Shown: positions 52,025 through 60,131 of the stretch, in pieces | Layout: every line of letters starts with the position of its first letter | Position numbering within the stretch: position 1 is the first letter of the stretch | Assembly: GCA_030680855.1 (NCBI GenBank) | Contig: JAUXUN010000034.1 | Location: forward strand, 1-64,000 | Direction of reading: 5' to 3' | Source: Aestuariivirga sp. | GTDB taxonomy: Bacteria; Pseudomonadota; Alphaproteobacteria; Rhizobiales; Aestuariivirgaceae | Length of the DNA stretch: 64,000 nucleotides | Notes under the pieces: generated by a model | Told to the model about the DNA's origin: nothing | The model's input: the letters and a program-made list of their open reading frames with translations, nothing else | The model's database searches: none | Position numbers and translations under genes: made by a program

Positions 52025-53746
52025 ATGAAGCAACTTCTCATTATATTTTTCAAGGCTGAGGGCACCAAGCCATGGCTTGTTTTGGCCTGCCTTCTGCTGG
52101 CCAGCGTGTCCGAGGCACTAGGCATAGGCACCTTGTTGCCCGCTACGAACGTCATCCTCGGCAACAGCCCGCAAAGTGAAACGGGGGTGGGACTTGCTAT
52201 AAAAACCTTCATCGAATCTCTTGGGATCACCCCGAACCTCGGAAATCTTCTTATCATAATGGTTTCCCTGCTGACCCTGAAGGCGGTAATCTCATTCGCT
52301 GCACTTTCCTACGCCGGAATCACAGGCGCGCGAGTTGCCATAAATTTGCGGCGCAAACTCATCAATGCGATATTCGAGGCGCGCTGGAGTTTTTACGCAG
52401 AGCAAAGCGGCGGCCGATTCGCCAATGCAATCAGCAACGACGCCACGCGGGCGGGCGATGCCTATCAGTTTGCGGCAGCTTTTGTAGCGGGTATTTTGCA
52501 GCTAGCGGCCTATGCAGCTGTAGCCATCATTGTTGACTGGCGTATTGCCCTCCTGGGTGCCATCGCCGGAATTTTCCTGACCCTCGCAATGCGCACCCTT
52601 ATCCGAATTTCAAAGCAAGCGGGCTACAAACAGACAGACCGTGTCTCAAGTCTGACTACCGACATGGTCGACATGCTGAGTAACATCAAAGCCCTGAAAT
52701 CCATGGACCGGTATGGGCTACTTGTTCAGGGCCTCTCAGGCCTCCTAAGGCGCATCAAGCGCAGCTTGGTCACTATCCAGCTTGCAAAGCACGGGGTGAC
52801 ACAGGGGAGCGATGCCCTGGTGAACGTCATGACCGGCGCTGTCGCCTATGCGGCCTACACGCTTTTTGGATCAAGCCTGCCAGAGCTATTGGTGACGGGC
52901 GTCGTATTCTTCCAGATTGTCAACAATATCACAAAGCTTCAAAAACAGTTGCAGGTGGCAGTGGTTATTGAAGGTGCCTATGTACGGACCATCGAGCTAA
53001 TCAAGCAGGCAGAAGCGCAAAGAGAAACGCATTCCGGAATTATCCCGCCTAAGCTTGGAGCCGGATGCAAATTTGAAGACGTGACTTTTGCCCACGGTTC
53101 CACTCCGGTAATTTCCAAAGCCACCTTCGATGTGCCGGCAAACAGGATCACAGTGCTGCAGGGTCCATCCGGTTCCGGAAAGACTACGCTCATTGATTTG
53201 CTTATCGGCCTGAACACCGCTCAAAAAGGCAGAATCCTGATTGGGAACCAGACCATCGAAACCATTAATATCAAGGCCTGGCGCCAGAGCATTGGTTATG
53301 TGCCCCAGGAACTCATGCTGTTTCACGATACCATTCACGAAAATATCAGCCTTTCAAATCCGGATATTTCGGCAGAAGCCACCCTTGCCGCCCTGGAACA
53401 GGCAGGCGCGGGAGAATTCATTGACGCCCTGCCAGACGGCATTGAAACCGATGTCGGTGAAATGGGCGGCAGGCTTTCCGGCGGCCAGCGCCAGCGCATT
53501 GCGCTTGCCCGCGCCCTCGTGACAAATCCAAAGTTGCTGATCCTTGATGAAGTCACCAGCGCCCTTGACCCCGAAACCGAAGCCGAGATCGTCAGCAACA
53601 TCGCGTCGCTGCGCGGGCGCTATACGATTATTGCCATCACCCACCGGCCCGCTTGGACAAAAATTGCCGACAGGCTCTATACCATTTCAAAGGGTCATGT
53701 TTCCTCTCCGAAACCTTCCTCAAAATCCAAAAGCGCAAAACGATGA
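52025..53746 (+). CDS. Exporter-type ABC transporter (fused permease and ATPase), putative lipid exporter
   Basis: 573 residues from the ATG at 52025; a TTG at 51983 in frame is possible. N-terminal membrane domain with about six helices (first KPWLVLACLLLASVSEALGIG), C-terminal ATPase with Walker A LQGPSGSGKTTLIDLLIGL near 380, signature LSGGQRQRIALARALV near 480 and Walker B LLILDEVTSALDPETEAEI. MsbA-like half-transporters of this design move lipids, peptides or drugs. The stop overlaps the start of a GNAT-like gene by 4 bases (ATGA), so the two are co-translated. In a sphingolipid locus it could flip a lipid intermediate. Confidence 0.92.
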   Translation: MKQLLIIFFKAEGTKPWLVLACLLLASVSEALGIGTLLPATNVILGNSPQSETGVGLAIKTFIESLGITPNLGNLLIIMVSLLTLKAVISFAALSYAGITGARVAINLRRKLINAIFEARWSFYAEQSGGRFANAISNDATRAGDAYQFAAAFVAGILQLAAYAAVAIIVDWRIALLGAIAGIFLTLAMRTLIRISKQAGYKQTDRVSSLTTDMVDMLSNIKALKSMDRYGLLVQGLSGLLRRIKRSLVTIQLAKHGVTQGSDALVNVMTGAVAYAAYTLFGSSLPELLVTGVVFFQIVNNITKLQKQLQVAVVIEGAYVRTIELIKQAEAQRETHSGIIPPKLGAGCKFEDVTFAHGSTPVISKATFDVPANRITVLQGPSGSGKTTLIDLLIGLNTAQKGRILIGNQTIETINIKAWRQSIGYVPQELMLFHDTIHENISLSNPDISAEATLAALEQAGAGEFIDALPDGIETDVGEMGGRLSGGQRQRIALARALVTNPKLLILDEVTSALDPETEAEIVSNIASLRGRYTIIAITHRPAWTKIADRLYTISKGHVSSPKPSSKSKSAKR

Positions 53747-54876
53747 CCGTCAGCGTCAGGCCTGTTCTCTCAAAGCAGGATAAAAAACTATTCCTTGACG
53801 TCCCCTTCGCACTTTATGGCAAGGGTACGAACTGGATAGCGCCACTCTATTTTGAACGCCTTGAACACCTCAATCCGAAAAAGAACCCCTATTTTCAGCA
53901 CGCCGAAACCCAGCTCTTTCTGGCAGAGATGGACGGCAAACCCGTTGGCCGCATATCCGCGCAGATCGACCGCCTGCACCTGGAGCGTCACCATGACGCC
54001 GCGGGCCAGTTTGGTTTTCTCGAAGCGCCAAATGATCCGGAAGTTTTTGCTGCCCTGTTTGGTGCGGCAGAGGAGTGGCTGAAGTCACGCGGCATGAAAG
54101 CCGCACGCGGTCCATTCAGCTTTTCAATCAATGATGAAATGGGCCTCCTTGTTGACGGCTTTGACAGCCCGCCAAGCATGATGATGGGTCACGCCCTGCC
54201 CTATTACGCGGCCCGGGTTGAAGCATCAGGCTTCACCAAGGCCAAGGACGTTATCGCCTATTATTATGATGACCATAATGCCCTGCCAAAACCGCTTTCC
54301 ATTGCCTATGATCGGGCCATGCGGTCACCCCAAATTGATGTGCGCCCTCTCGACAAAAAAAATCTTGCCCGTGATCTAGAAATCATCCTGTCGATCCACA
54401 GTGACGCATGGTCTGAGAACTGGGGCTTCATTCCCTTTACACCGGGGGAACTCAAGGTTCTCGGTGACAATCTCAAGATTCTTGTAAAAAAAGAGTATAT
54501 CGCAATCGCCAATTACAAGGGTGTGCCAGCGGCTTTTTCGGTGACACTCCCCAACATCAACGAATGGATATCCGGATTGAACGGCAGGCTGTTGCCATTC
54601 GGCTGGGCAAAGCTGGCATGGAATCTCTTTGGCCGCGCGCCGCATTCCGTGCGCATGCCACTCATGGGCGTGCGCAAGGAATTCCACGGTACAATGGCAG
54701 GCTCATCCCTGGCCCTCGCAGTTATCGAAACCGTACGCCGCTATCACATTTCGCGGGGCACCAGAAGCGGAGAACTTTCCTGGATTCTGGAGGATAACCG
54801 GCCCATGCGCCACATGCTCGAGGCGCTGGGAGCCCGCCCCTACAAGACCTATCGCATTTACGAAAAGGCGCTCTAG
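53743..54876 (+). CDS. GNAT-fold acyltransferase, candidate bacterial ceramide synthase
   Basis: 377 residues from the ATG at 53743. It has two GNAT-like halves, LFLDVPFALYGKGTNWIAPLYFERLEHLNP at the start, GPFSFSINDEMGLLVDGFDSPPSMMMGH near 122, and a GNAT-like end SGELSWILEDNRPMRHMLEALGARPYKTYRIYEKAL. This is the pattern of a widely spread alphaproteobacterial GNAT-like family often called 'dATP pyrophosphohydrolase' in error. The bacterial ceramide synthase (bCerS) of Caulobacter is a GNAT-fold acyl-CoA-dependent N-acyltransferase in the same type of locus. The family match is from memory; the assignment is inferred from context. Confidence 0.75.
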   Translation: MTVSVRPVLSKQDKKLFLDVPFALYGKGTNWIAPLYFERLEHLNPKKNPYFQHAETQLFLAEMDGKPVGRISAQIDRLHLERHHDAAGQFGFLEAPNDPEVFAALFGAAEEWLKSRGMKAARGPFSFSINDEMGLLVDGFDSPPSMMMGHALPYYAARVEASGFTKAKDVIAYYYDDHNALPKPLSIAYDRAMRSPQIDVRPLDKKNLARDLEIILSIHSDAWSENWGFIPFTPGELKVLGDNLKILVKKEYIAIANYKGVPAAFSVTLPNINEWISGLNGRLLPFGWAKLAWNLFGRAPHSVRMPLMGVRKEFHGTMAGSSLALAVIETVRRYHISRGTRSGELSWILEDNRPMRHMLEALGARPYKTYRIYEKAL

Positions 54877-55652
54877 TGGCGAAAAACTGGACAGCGATCG
54901 TCCTGGCCGCCGGACGGGGCCCCAATGATCCCATGGCGAAAGCCTATGGCGTAAGCCACAAGTGCACCCTGCCCGTGAACGGCGTGCCAATGCTGCGGCG
55001 GGTCGTGAACGCCCTGCAAAAATCACAGTCGATCACCTCAATCGCCATATCCATTGAAAATCCCGCCATTGTGCGTGAGGCCTTGGCGGAAAAAGAGTCA
55101 GGCATTGCCGTCATTGCTTCGGAAAGCTCTGCCCCTCTCTCGGCCATTGTTGCCATCAGGACGAACCCCGCTTTTCCGGTGCTGATCACAACGGCGGACC
55201 ATGCCTTGCTGACGCCTGAGATGATTGACTATTTCTGCGGACACGCGGAGCATAATGGCGCGGACTTTTCCGCCGGGCTGGCCACAGCAGAAGTGATCAT
55301 GAAAGCCTATCCGCAATCAGTTCGCACCTTCTTCAGGTTCAGCAAGGACCGTGTTTCGGGCTGCAATCTTTTCGCCATAACCAATGAAAACGGCCTTCGC
55401 ATTCTCGAGAAATGGCAATATCTCGAACAGTCACGAAAAAAACCATGGCGTCTGGTTGCCGCCTTCGGCCCCCTTGCGCTCATTCGCTTTGCGGTGGGTG
55501 CCCTGTCTCTCGACGGCGCCTTCAAAGTTGTTTCAAGCAGGCTTGGGCTAACCGCAAAACCAGTCCTCTTGCCCTTTGCCGAAGCCGCCATTGATGTGGA
55601 CAAGCCCTCGGATCTTGAGTTGGCCGAGGCAATTCTGAAGCTGCGGAATTAA
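54876..55652 (+). CDS. MobA-like nucleotidyltransferase (GT-A fold)
   Basis: 258 residues from a GTG at 54876 that overlaps the preceding TAG by one base. WTAIVLAAGRGPNDPMAKAYGVSHKCTLPVNGVPMLRRVVNAL is the L-A-A-G-x-G... NTP-binding start, with an insertion compared with the usual L-A-A-G-x-G-x-R-M spacing; ITTADHALLTPEMIDY near 107 carries the metal Asp. The rest matches MobA/GlmU-like NTP transferases loosely. It could activate a head-group alcohol as a CDP derivative for the phosphatidyltransferase. The next gene is convergent (4-base overlap). Confidence 0.82.
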   Translation: MAKNWTAIVLAAGRGPNDPMAKAYGVSHKCTLPVNGVPMLRRVVNALQKSQSITSIAISIENPAIVREALAEKESGIAVIASESSAPLSAIVAIRTNPAFPVLITTADHALLTPEMIDYFCGHAEHNGADFSAGLATAEVIMKAYPQSVRTFFRFSKDRVSGCNLFAITNENGLRILEKWQYLEQSRKKPWRLVAAFGPLALIRFAVGALSLDGAFKVVSSRLGLTAKPVLLPFAEAAIDVDKPSDLELAEAILKLRN

Positions 55653-56380
55653 ACCCAGCTGGCAACCAATTGCCGCGCCTGCTGCAAATCGATTGGAAAA
55701 TCCACCTCGCACCACTGCAATCCGTTAATCGGAATGGTGCGGATTTCAATTTTTTTGGCAAGCGATCCGACGGCAGCAGGAAACCATTGCTTCAGGGCCT
55801 GCGGATCACGCATGGCGCGTTCCAATGTTTCAACATAGGCAAGGGAGCCCGCGCCGCGAAACACATAGAAGCCGATGGCTTCCGCATCCACCGTATCAAC
55901 CGGCAGGGTCTTGCCGATTTCAGTCAGGCGGCCGCGGTCAAGAATGACCTTCATGTCATCGCTGTCATAGGCCTGCTTGAGATTGGTGGCCACACCTACA
56001 GGAACAACCGGGGCCGCCAGGAGCTTTTCAACGAGATCGCTGCGGAATACATTGTCGCCGTTAACCTGGATGAAATCGCCGGTCATGGACGCGCGCGCCA
56101 TCCAGCAGCTCGCCAGATTGTCGGCAACCGCATAGAAGGGATTGAACACCGTGCTGATCGCAACACCCAGGCTTTGGCCAATTTTCGCCAAGACTTCATC
56201 CATGCGCGGCGCCCCATAACCGGTGACAACCGTGAACTCCTTGAGGCCCCGCGCCGCGAACGCCTCAATTTGCCTTTCGATCAATGTCTTGCCCCCAATG
56301 TCGAGAAGGGCCTTGGGAACTTCCGTGGTCAGTGGCAAAAGCCGTTTGCCCTGGCCTGCTGCAAGAATAACTATACGCAC
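55649..56380 (-). CDS. Sugar/choline-type nucleotidyltransferase (LicC-like)
   Basis: 243 residues from a GTG at 56380 (VRIVILAAGQGKRLLPLTTEVPKALLDIGGK). It is a GT-A fold pyrophosphorylase; after the L-A-A-G-x-G-x-R-L motif and K-A-L come VADNLASCWMARASMTGDFIQVNGDNVF near residue 85, which resembles LicC-type phosphocholine cytidylyltransferase or glucose-1-phosphate types. The true start is not certain: the frame continues to 56452. It is the only gene on the minus strand in the middle of this cluster; it may serve a related head group. Confidence 0.82.
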   Translation of the reverse strand: MRIVILAAGQGKRLLPLTTEVPKALLDIGGKTLIERQIEAFAARGLKEFTVVTGYGAPRMDEVLAKIGQSLGVAISTVFNPFYAVADNLASCWMARASMTGDFIQVNGDNVFRSDLVEKLLAAPVVPVGVATNLKQAYDSDDMKVILDRGRLTEIGKTLPVDTVDAEAIGFYVFRGAGSLAYVETLERAMRDPQALKQWFPAAVGSLAKKIEIRTIPINGLQWCEVDFPIDLQQARQLVASWV

Positions 56381-56465
56381 AATGCTTGAATCCACGTCTA
56401 ACAGAAGGGTAAGTACGGACTGCTCATTCGCACCCGATTCCCCAGAAGTCAACGGAAGCTAAGAT

Positions 56466-57371
56466 TTGGCCCTAACGCTCGCTCATCTCTCGGATGTCCA
56501 TCTCGGGCCTTTGCCCCCGGGGGCCGCATGGGAAAATTTTGCCCTGAAACGCGTTATCGGCGTGCTGAACTGGAAATTGAGGCGGCACAAGCTGCATGAT
56601 ACCGCCATTTCCAATGCCCTTATTGCCGATATCAAGGCCGCATCCCCCGATCATGTGGCCTTCACTGGCGATTTGATGAATGTATCGGCCCATGCTGAAT
56701 TTCCCCGCGCCGCGCGCTGGCTGCGGAACTTCGGAGATCCCGCCTGGATATCCTATGTGCCGGGAAACCATGACGCCTACGTGCCCGTGCCTTGGCAACA
56801 GGGCCTGGCCCATCTCGCCCCATACATGACCGGAGACATGGCCGCCACAGGTTCCCACTCCTCATTTCCCTATGTACGCCTGCGCCGGAACCTGGCGATT
56901 ATTGGCTTGAATTCGGGCATTCCCCAATCCCTGACCAGGGCGGCAGGCTCCCTCGGCCCCAAGCAGCTTGAGGCCCTGCCCGGGCTTCTGCATGACTTGA
57001 AAGCCAAGGGCTATTACCGCGCCGTCATGATTCATCATCCACCTTTGCCGGGCCTCGCGCCGCCACGAAAGGCCCTCAGTGATGCCGTCCGCTTGCGCGA
57101 TATTTTGGCAAGCGAAGGGGCGGAACTGGTGTTGCATGGCCACAATCACCAGCAGATGCTCAATGTTCTTGCAGGGCGTGACGGCAATATCCCCATTATC
57201 GGCGTGCCATCCGCCTCCATGAATGACACGGGCCATGCCGAACCCGCCGCCTGGATCCTTTATCAAATCAGCCGGAATCAGGGCACATGGATGACCGAGG
57301 TTTCGACCCGGGCATGGGATCCCAAATCCCGCCGAATGGCGCCCCAAAACCAATTCACGCTTCCTTCCTGA
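56466..57371 (+). CDS. Calcineurin-like metallophosphoesterase
   Basis: 301 residues from a TTG at 56466 with GGAAG 8 bases upstream. All metal motifs are seen: LAHLSDVHLG near 5-13, VAFTGDLMNVS near 66, YVPGNHDAY near 97, VMIHHPP near 182 and LVLHGHNHQQ near 226. It hydrolyses a phosphoester or pyrophosphate such as a CDP- or UDP-lipid, a role played by LpxH-like members. In this locus a lipid or CDP-lipid phosphatase job is plausible but unproven. Part of the stop-side end overlaps no gene. Confidence 0.92.
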   Translation: MALTLAHLSDVHLGPLPPGAAWENFALKRVIGVLNWKLRRHKLHDTAISNALIADIKAASPDHVAFTGDLMNVSAHAEFPRAARWLRNFGDPAWISYVPGNHDAYVPVPWQQGLAHLAPYMTGDMAATGSHSSFPYVRLRRNLAIIGLNSGIPQSLTRAAGSLGPKQLEALPGLLHDLKAKGYYRAVMIHHPPLPGLAPPRKALSDAVRLRDILASEGAELVLHGHNHQQMLNVLAGRDGNIPIIGVPSASMNDTGHAEPAAWILYQISRNQGTWMTEVSTRAWDPKSRRMAPQNQFTLPS

Positions 57372-57397
57372 GCCCACTTCGGGGTAAGTTGTCGGCC

Positions 57398-57835
57398 ATG
57401 AACGCCACGATGCAGAAATTTGGCTATCCCGGCAGCCTGGTGAAAGAACACCACCACTGGTGCGTGCTGCTGCGCCCCCAGCAAGTAACGCTTGGCAGCC
57501 TGGTTCTCGCCGCTAAGTCCGATGCCACCGCCTTTTCCGACCTGCCGCCAACGGCTTTCGCCGAGCTTTCAATTGTGGTCACCGAGATTGAGCAGAGCCT
57601 GCGGAGATTTAGCCCTTATGACAAAATCAATTATCTCATGCTGATGATGGTCGATCCGCACGTCCACATGCATGTGGTCCCGCGTTACGCCAAACCACAG
57701 TTCTTTGACGCCACCGAGTTTGCCGATACGGGCTGGCCCGGCCTTCCTGACCTTAAATCCGCTCCCGTGCTGACTGACAAACTCCGCAAAAACCTGTTAT
57801 GGACCCTGCAGTTGCGGATGTCGGGAGAATCATAG
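57398..57835 (+). CDS. HIT-family hydrolase
   Basis: 145 residues from the ATG at 57398 (GGGGTAAG upstream). The histidine triad reads DPHVHMHVVPRY near residue 92 (H-x-H-x-H). The front half, LVKEHHHWCVLLRPQQVTLGSLVLAAKSDATAFSDLPPTAFAELSIVV, fits the nucleotide-binding HIT fold. HIT enzymes cleave nucleoside phosphoramidates or dinucleotide polyphosphates. Its place between a metallophosphoesterase and lptF suggests a role in nucleotide recycling or CDP-lipid turnover. Confidence 0.9.
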   Translation: MNATMQKFGYPGSLVKEHHHWCVLLRPQQVTLGSLVLAAKSDATAFSDLPPTAFAELSIVVTEIEQSLRRFSPYDKINYLMLMMVDPHVHMHVVPRYAKPQFFDATEFADTGWPGLPDLKSAPVLTDKLRKNLLWTLQLRMSGES

Positions 57836-57839
57836 GCCT

Positions 57840-59060
57840 GTGCTGACCATTATCGACCGCTATGTTCTCAGGCAGGTGGCAAAGCCGTTGGCGACAGCCA
57901 TGGCGATCGGCCTGCTCATGCTGCTCGCTGAAAGGCTTGTGCGCCTGCTTGATACAACGCTTGGCAAGAAAAATTCCTTTGGCGTGGTCTTTGAACTCCT
58001 CGCTTATCTGGTGCCCCATTATCTGGGAACCGCCATTCCGGCAGCACTTTTCCTGGGTCTGCTCTTTGGCTTCAGCAAGCTGTCGAAGGACAGCGAAATT
58101 GACGCTATGATGGCCACCGGAACGGGCCTGCACCGCCTCACCCGGCCGGTAGTCATGCTGTCATTGGCGCTCGGCGCCCTCTCGCTTTTCATCGTTGGCT
58201 GGCTGCAACCGCAGACCCGTTACGCCTATCGCTCGGTGCTGTTTGATGTCAAGAATGTTGAAGTTTTCTATCTCGCCGAGGAAGGGGTGTTCATGCAGGC
58301 GGGCACCCGCACCTTCATCCTGGACAAGTTGAACCGCTCCAGCAACACGTTCGAACATGTCTTTCTGTTTGATTACCGGGGGCCTTCCGGATTGGAAACA
58401 CTCACCGCTTCGTCGGGGGTTCTGATCCCCCTGGAGGGCCAGCGCCGCCCCGTTCTGAGATTGGACAACGGCCACCGGCTGAAACTTGACCGCTGGCCCA
58501 CCTTGGATAGCAACGCCGAAATCCCCCAAGCCGGCATAGCCGAATTTGCAACAACCGACACGCCGCTTGGAAAAATCTCCGACAGTATTTTCCGCCCGCG
58601 CGGCGAAGATGAGCGGGAACTCACCTTGCCTGAACTTTACACTCAGCTCGACTCCCCGCCGAAGGGCTCGACGCGTAATTCCATGGTTGCGGAATTGCAC
58701 AAGCGAATTGTCAACGTGGTCACTTTCTTCATGTTGCCCTTGCTCGCGGTGCCCTTTGCGATTGGCCGCCAGCGCAGCCAGCGCGGCTATCGCTTCGGCA
58801 TCGCATTGGTCATTGTCGTGGCCTTCCACGAAATCATTGAACAGGGAGCCGTGGCCACCCGGATAAGCGGGCTTTCCCCCTGGCTGAGCATGTGGCTGGC
58901 ATTCGGGCTAATCACCGCCTTCGCAATTTGGCGTTTCTACAAGACCTGTTTTACCTTGAAGCCTGATCGCATCGGCAGCAGCATTGACGCGTTTGGCGCA
59001 AGCGTCCATCGCCTGTGGCGTCCGCTGGCGCGGCGAATTGGTTTGGGAGCACAGCCATGA
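57840..59060 (+). CDS. lptF: LptF-like permease (YjgP/YjgQ family), LPS/lipid export
   Basis: 406 residues from a GTG at 57840. Six membrane helices: three before and three after a large periplasmic part. The start IIDRYVLRQVAKPLATAMAIGLLMLLAERLVRLLDTTL and the following KNSFGVVFELLAYLVPHYLGTAIPAALFLGLLF are typical of LptF/LptG. The second block FFMLPLLAVPFAIGRQRSQRGYRFGIALVIV is likewise. LptF/LptG form the inner membrane part of the LPS exporter with LptB. The lptG ATG overlaps its stop by 4 bases. Being beside sphingolipid-type genes, this pair may move that lipid. Confidence 0.9.
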   Translation: MLTIIDRYVLRQVAKPLATAMAIGLLMLLAERLVRLLDTTLGKKNSFGVVFELLAYLVPHYLGTAIPAALFLGLLFGFSKLSKDSEIDAMMATGTGLHRLTRPVVMLSLALGALSLFIVGWLQPQTRYAYRSVLFDVKNVEVFYLAEEGVFMQAGTRTFILDKLNRSSNTFEHVFLFDYRGPSGLETLTASSGVLIPLEGQRRPVLRLDNGHRLKLDRWPTLDSNAEIPQAGIAEFATTDTPLGKISDSIFRPRGEDERELTLPELYTQLDSPPKGSTRNSMVAELHKRIVNVVTFFMLPLLAVPFAIGRQRSQRGYRFGIALVIVVAFHEIIEQGAVATRISGLSPWLSMWLAFGLITAFAIWRFYKTCFTLKPDRIGSSIDAFGASVHRLWRPLARRIGLGAQP

Positions 59061-60130
59061 CCACCATCGGCTGGATGCTCACCCGCATGATCGTGACCCG
59101 CTTTCTCGGCATTCTGTTCGGGATCACCATTTTTGTGCTGACCCTCGAAGTCATTTCCTACGCCAATGAAATTCTCGCCCTCGACAAGGGCAGCTTGAGC
59201 ATTGTGTTCACATACATGTTGATGCGCGCACCTTCGACCCTGGCAACATTCCTGCCCATGAGCGTTTTGCTGGCGCTCCTTCTCACTCTCATGGAGCTCA
59301 GCTACCGCAATGAGATTACCGCCATTTGGGCATCCGGCGCTTCGCCGCGCCGCCTGATCATCATGCTGTTGCCGCTTGCCTTTGTGACCGGCGGCATCAA
59401 TTTTCTCCTGAATGACCAGGCCATTCCGGCCGCCGCCCCGCAATTGAAGGAATGGGGCGTGGCCGACTATGGCGAGAAGAAACTGAAGCTCGGCGAGCGC
59501 GATCCCATTTGGATGAGGTCTGGCGCCGATATCCTGCGGGCGGCCTCGTCAAACGCCCAGTCAACCGAGCTTGAAGACGTCATTATCTTCCGCCGCGATC
59601 CAGGCGGCCTCCTGCGCGAACAGATTATTGCCAAAGAGGCGGAACTGCAGGGTGACCGCTGGAATCTCACGAACGTAATCGTCTATTACCGCGAAAACCT
59701 GCCGGCCAGCCGGCTTGACCGCATGGTCTATTCCGGGGCCTTGAAACCCGCCGCGGCGGGGGCGCGTTCCGGTGACCCGGAGGAAATGACCATTTCCGAC
59801 CTCAATTATTTTATCGCCAATTCCGGTTTTGGAATCCGCCCGGTCTGGGTCTATGAAACTTGGTGGCAAAAGCGCATTTCACTGTTCTTCGCAACCCTCG
59901 TGATGATCGCCATTTGCATTCCAATTGCCACCCGCTTTCGCCGCGGCGGCGGCTTGGGTTTGCTGTTTGCAACCGGCGTGGGACTTGGCTTTCTCTATTT
60001 CGTGGCCGATGGCCTCTCTCTCACCATGGGTGAACTGGGATTTGTGAGCCCCTGGATGGCAGCGTGGATGCCCATCTTGACCTTTAGTGCTCTGGCGACA
60101 GCCCTAAGCCTTCGCATCGACAGAGTGTAG
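59057..60130 (+). CDS. lptG: LptG-like permease (YjgP/YjgQ family)
   Basis: 357 residues from the ATG at 59057, overlapping lptF by 4 bases. TRMIVTRFLGILFGITIFVLTLEVISYANEILAL at the start is the first helix, PSTLATFLPMSVLLALLLTLMELSYRNEITAIWASG near 68 the conserved block after helix 2 (R-N-E-I-x-A-x-x-A-S-G), and the C-terminal helices carry LVMIAICIPIATRFRRGGGLG and GLGFLYFVADGLS. It pairs with LptF. The next gene, the phosphatidyltransferase, starts 2 bases after the stop. Confidence 0.92.
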   Translation: MTTIGWMLTRMIVTRFLGILFGITIFVLTLEVISYANEILALDKGSLSIVFTYMLMRAPSTLATFLPMSVLLALLLTLMELSYRNEITAIWASGASPRRLIIMLLPLAFVTGGINFLLNDQAIPAAAPQLKEWGVADYGEKKLKLGERDPIWMRSGADILRAASSNAQSTELEDVIIFRRDPGGLLREQIIAKEAELQGDRWNLTNVIVYYRENLPASRLDRMVYSGALKPAAAGARSGDPEEMTISDLNYFIANSGFGIRPVWVYETWWQKRISLFFATLVMIAICIPIATRFRRGGGLGLLFATGVGLGFLYFVADGLSLTMGELGFVSPWMAAWMPILTFSALATALSLRIDRV

Positions 60131-60131
60131 C

